This document shows positions 13,405 through 14,549 of a DNA stretch of 14,549 bases, in pieces (within the stretch, counting starts at the first letter, position 1; each line of letters begins with the position of its first letter). Origin of the DNA: SZAS-79 sp031376265 (GTDB lineage Bacteria > Pseudomonadota > Gammaproteobacteria > Burkholderiales > SG8-39); assembly GCA_031376265.1 (NCBI GenBank), contig JANMDK010000288.1, positions 1 to 14,549 on the forward strand, read 5' to 3'. Made by a program: the position numbers and the translations under genes. The notes below the pieces were generated by a model. It ran no database searches. It had not been told where the DNA came from and was given only the letters and a program-made list of their open reading frames with translations.

Positions 13405-14549
13405 AACCGTGGCCGCGCTCGCTTTTCGGCCGGCTGGTGCTGGTTCTGCTCGCCGTGCTGGTCACCGCGCAACTGCTGAGCTTTGCGATCCATATGCGGG
13501 ATCGCAGCGAGCTGCTGCAGGAATCCAGCGGCATGCAGTCGGCGCAGCGGATTGCCGACATAGTCAACCTGCTCGAGTCGCTCGCGCCTGGCGAGCGGGA
13601 CCGGATCGCGGGCGTGCTGAGCACCCCGCCCATGCTCATCCGGCTGGACAAGGAGCTTATCGTGCCGCCCTTGGAGCAGAGCGCTGAACTACGAGCGCGC
13701 ACGGCGCTATTCGCGGCCTTTCTGCGCCGGTTCCTGGGTGATTCGCGGCCGGTAGAGGTTGTCCTGGCGGAAAGCCGGCCTTCTCCTTCGGGAGCGACTG
13801 GCGGTCCCGAGAGGTTCCGCAAGGGTCAGGGCATGGGAAAGGGCTTCGGGCGCGGCATGGATGAACTCGAAATGCAGTCGCATCCGGGAATGCCGTATTT
13901 CTCGCGTCCGGCATGGTCCTTCGTCGCCCAGGTTCGGCTGCAGGATGGAACTCTGGCGACATTCGACACGCGGCAACCGGCGCAGGCCGAGAACTGGCCT
14001 TACCGCATGCTGCTCAGCCTCCTCGTGCTGATGGCTGCCGTGACCGCGGTTTCTCTGATCGCGGTGCGCCTGGCAACCCGGCCACTCAATGCACTGGCCG
14101 ATGCCGCCGACGAGTTGGGCAGGAACATCAACCGCCCGCCCCTGTCCGAGAGCGGGCCGCTGGAAGTGGTGCGCGCCGCGCGTGCGTTCAACACCATGCA
14201 ATCGCGCCTGATCCACTACATCGACGACCGAGTCCGGGTGCTGGCGGCAATGTCGCATGACCTCAAGACGCCCGTCACGCGCATGCGCCTGCGCGCGGAG
14301 TTGCTCGACGACCCTGTGCTGCGTACCAAGTTCGTCGGCGACCTGGCCGAGCTGGAGTCGATGGTCGGGGACACGCTGGATTTCATGCGCGGGCTCGACA
14401 CCGGAGAACCGCCAAAGGCCGTAGATATCCGGGCAATGCTCGAGAGCCTGCAGGCGGACATCGCCGAAACCGGCGGGCGCGTCGACATCGAAGGCGTGCC
14501 GCTGAAGCCTTGGACGGGCAGGCCTCAAGCGCTCAAGCGCTGTGCTGCG
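13401..14549 (+). CDS. HAMP sensor histidine kinase (C-terminus cut by window edge)
   Basis: 383 codons are present, open to the edge. First membrane helix about 10-30, periplasmic sensor region about 31-200, second helix about 203-223, HAMP domain about 224-278 (RLATRPLNALADAADELG), and the H-box AAMSHDLKTPVTRM with phospho-accepting H286. The frame ends in the linker just before the expected N-box, so the ATP-binding domain lies outside the window. The sensor region has a Met/Gly/His-bearing segment (144-164, with GMGKGFGRGM and MQSHPGM) that could bind copper. The ATG overlaps the regulator stop by four bases, so the pair is co-translated. Copper as the signal is inferred from the neighbours. 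Confidence 0.92.
   Translation, partial: MKPWPRSLFGRLVLVLLAVLVTAQLLSFAIHMRDRSELLQESSGMQSAQRIADIVNLLESLAPGERDRIAGVLSTPPMLIRLDKELIVPPLEQSAELRARTALFAAFLRRFLGDSRPVEVVLAESRPSPSGATGGPERFRKGQGMGKGFGRGMDELEMQSHPGMPYFSRPAWSFVAQVRLQDGTLATFDTRQPAQAENWPYRMLLSLLVLMAAVTAVSLIAVRLATRPLNALADAADELGRNINRPPLSESGPLEVVRAARAFNTMQSRLIHYIDDRVRVLAAMSHDLKTPVTRMRLRAELLDDPVLRTKFVGDLAELESMVGDTLDFMRGLDTGEPPKAVDIRAMLESLQADIAETGGRVDIEGVPLKPWTGRPQALKRCAA

Overview
High-GC window (by eye about 65% G+C) with the gene content of a proteobacterial, most likely betaproteobacterial (Burkholderiales-like), chromosome or large replicon. The taxonomic call rests on codon and GC style plus the recognisable small periplasmic copper proteins; no rRNA or marker gene is present. 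The window is dominated by periplasmic copper handling. No CRISPR array, tRNA, rRNA, transposase or integrase was seen.

Layout: (1) 1-1380, minus strand: an exported alkaline-phosphatase-superfamily nucleotide pyrophosphatase/phosphodiesterase, running off the left edge (C-terminus missing). (2) 1474-1971, plus: an uncharacterised membrane protein. (3) 2100-7284, plus: a compact copper cluster of seven genes: a His/Cys-rich CopL/DUF2946-like protein, a small conserved periplasmic protein, a lipoprotein TolC-type outer-membrane factor, a Tat-exported small (two-domain-like) multicopper oxidase with a Met-rich tail, a periplasmic cupredoxin, a CusF-type Cu(I) carrier and a Spy/CpxP-like chaperone/sensor. 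Stops and starts overlap or nearly touch in much of it, so it is probably one or two transcripts. (4) 7427-11387, minus, convergent to the copper cluster: periplasmic adaptor (HlyD/MacA type), FtsX/MacB-type permease, ABC ATPase and a class II glutamine amidotransferase. The first three make a DevBCA/MacAB-like exporter that would need a TolC partner. (5) 11547-12489, minus: an OsmC-family protein and a small Met/His-rich periplasmic protein with two TPEER repeats. (6) 12679-14549, plus: an OmpR-family response regulator and its HAMP sensor kinase (cut by the right edge), divergent from the Met/His-rich gene.

How they could work together (inference): the sensor kinase/response regulator at the right would sense periplasmic copper and switch on the Met/His-rich gene and the 2100-7284 cluster. 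There the oxidase would convert Cu(I) to Cu(II), CusF and the cupredoxin would buffer or hand over copper, the Spy-like proteins would protect periplasmic proteins, and the TolC-like channel would provide the exit. No inner-membrane copper pump (RND CusA or P-type ATPase) lies in the window, so the partner of the TolC protein is open; the ABC exporter on the other strand is the only tripartite candidate here. The most interesting points are the two-domain-like oxidase with its long Met-rich tail, the orphan TolC, the odd AT-rich start of the cupredoxin gene, and shared inverted motifs (TGTCGCA, GTGTAAC) in the two-component promoter region and before the ABC operon.
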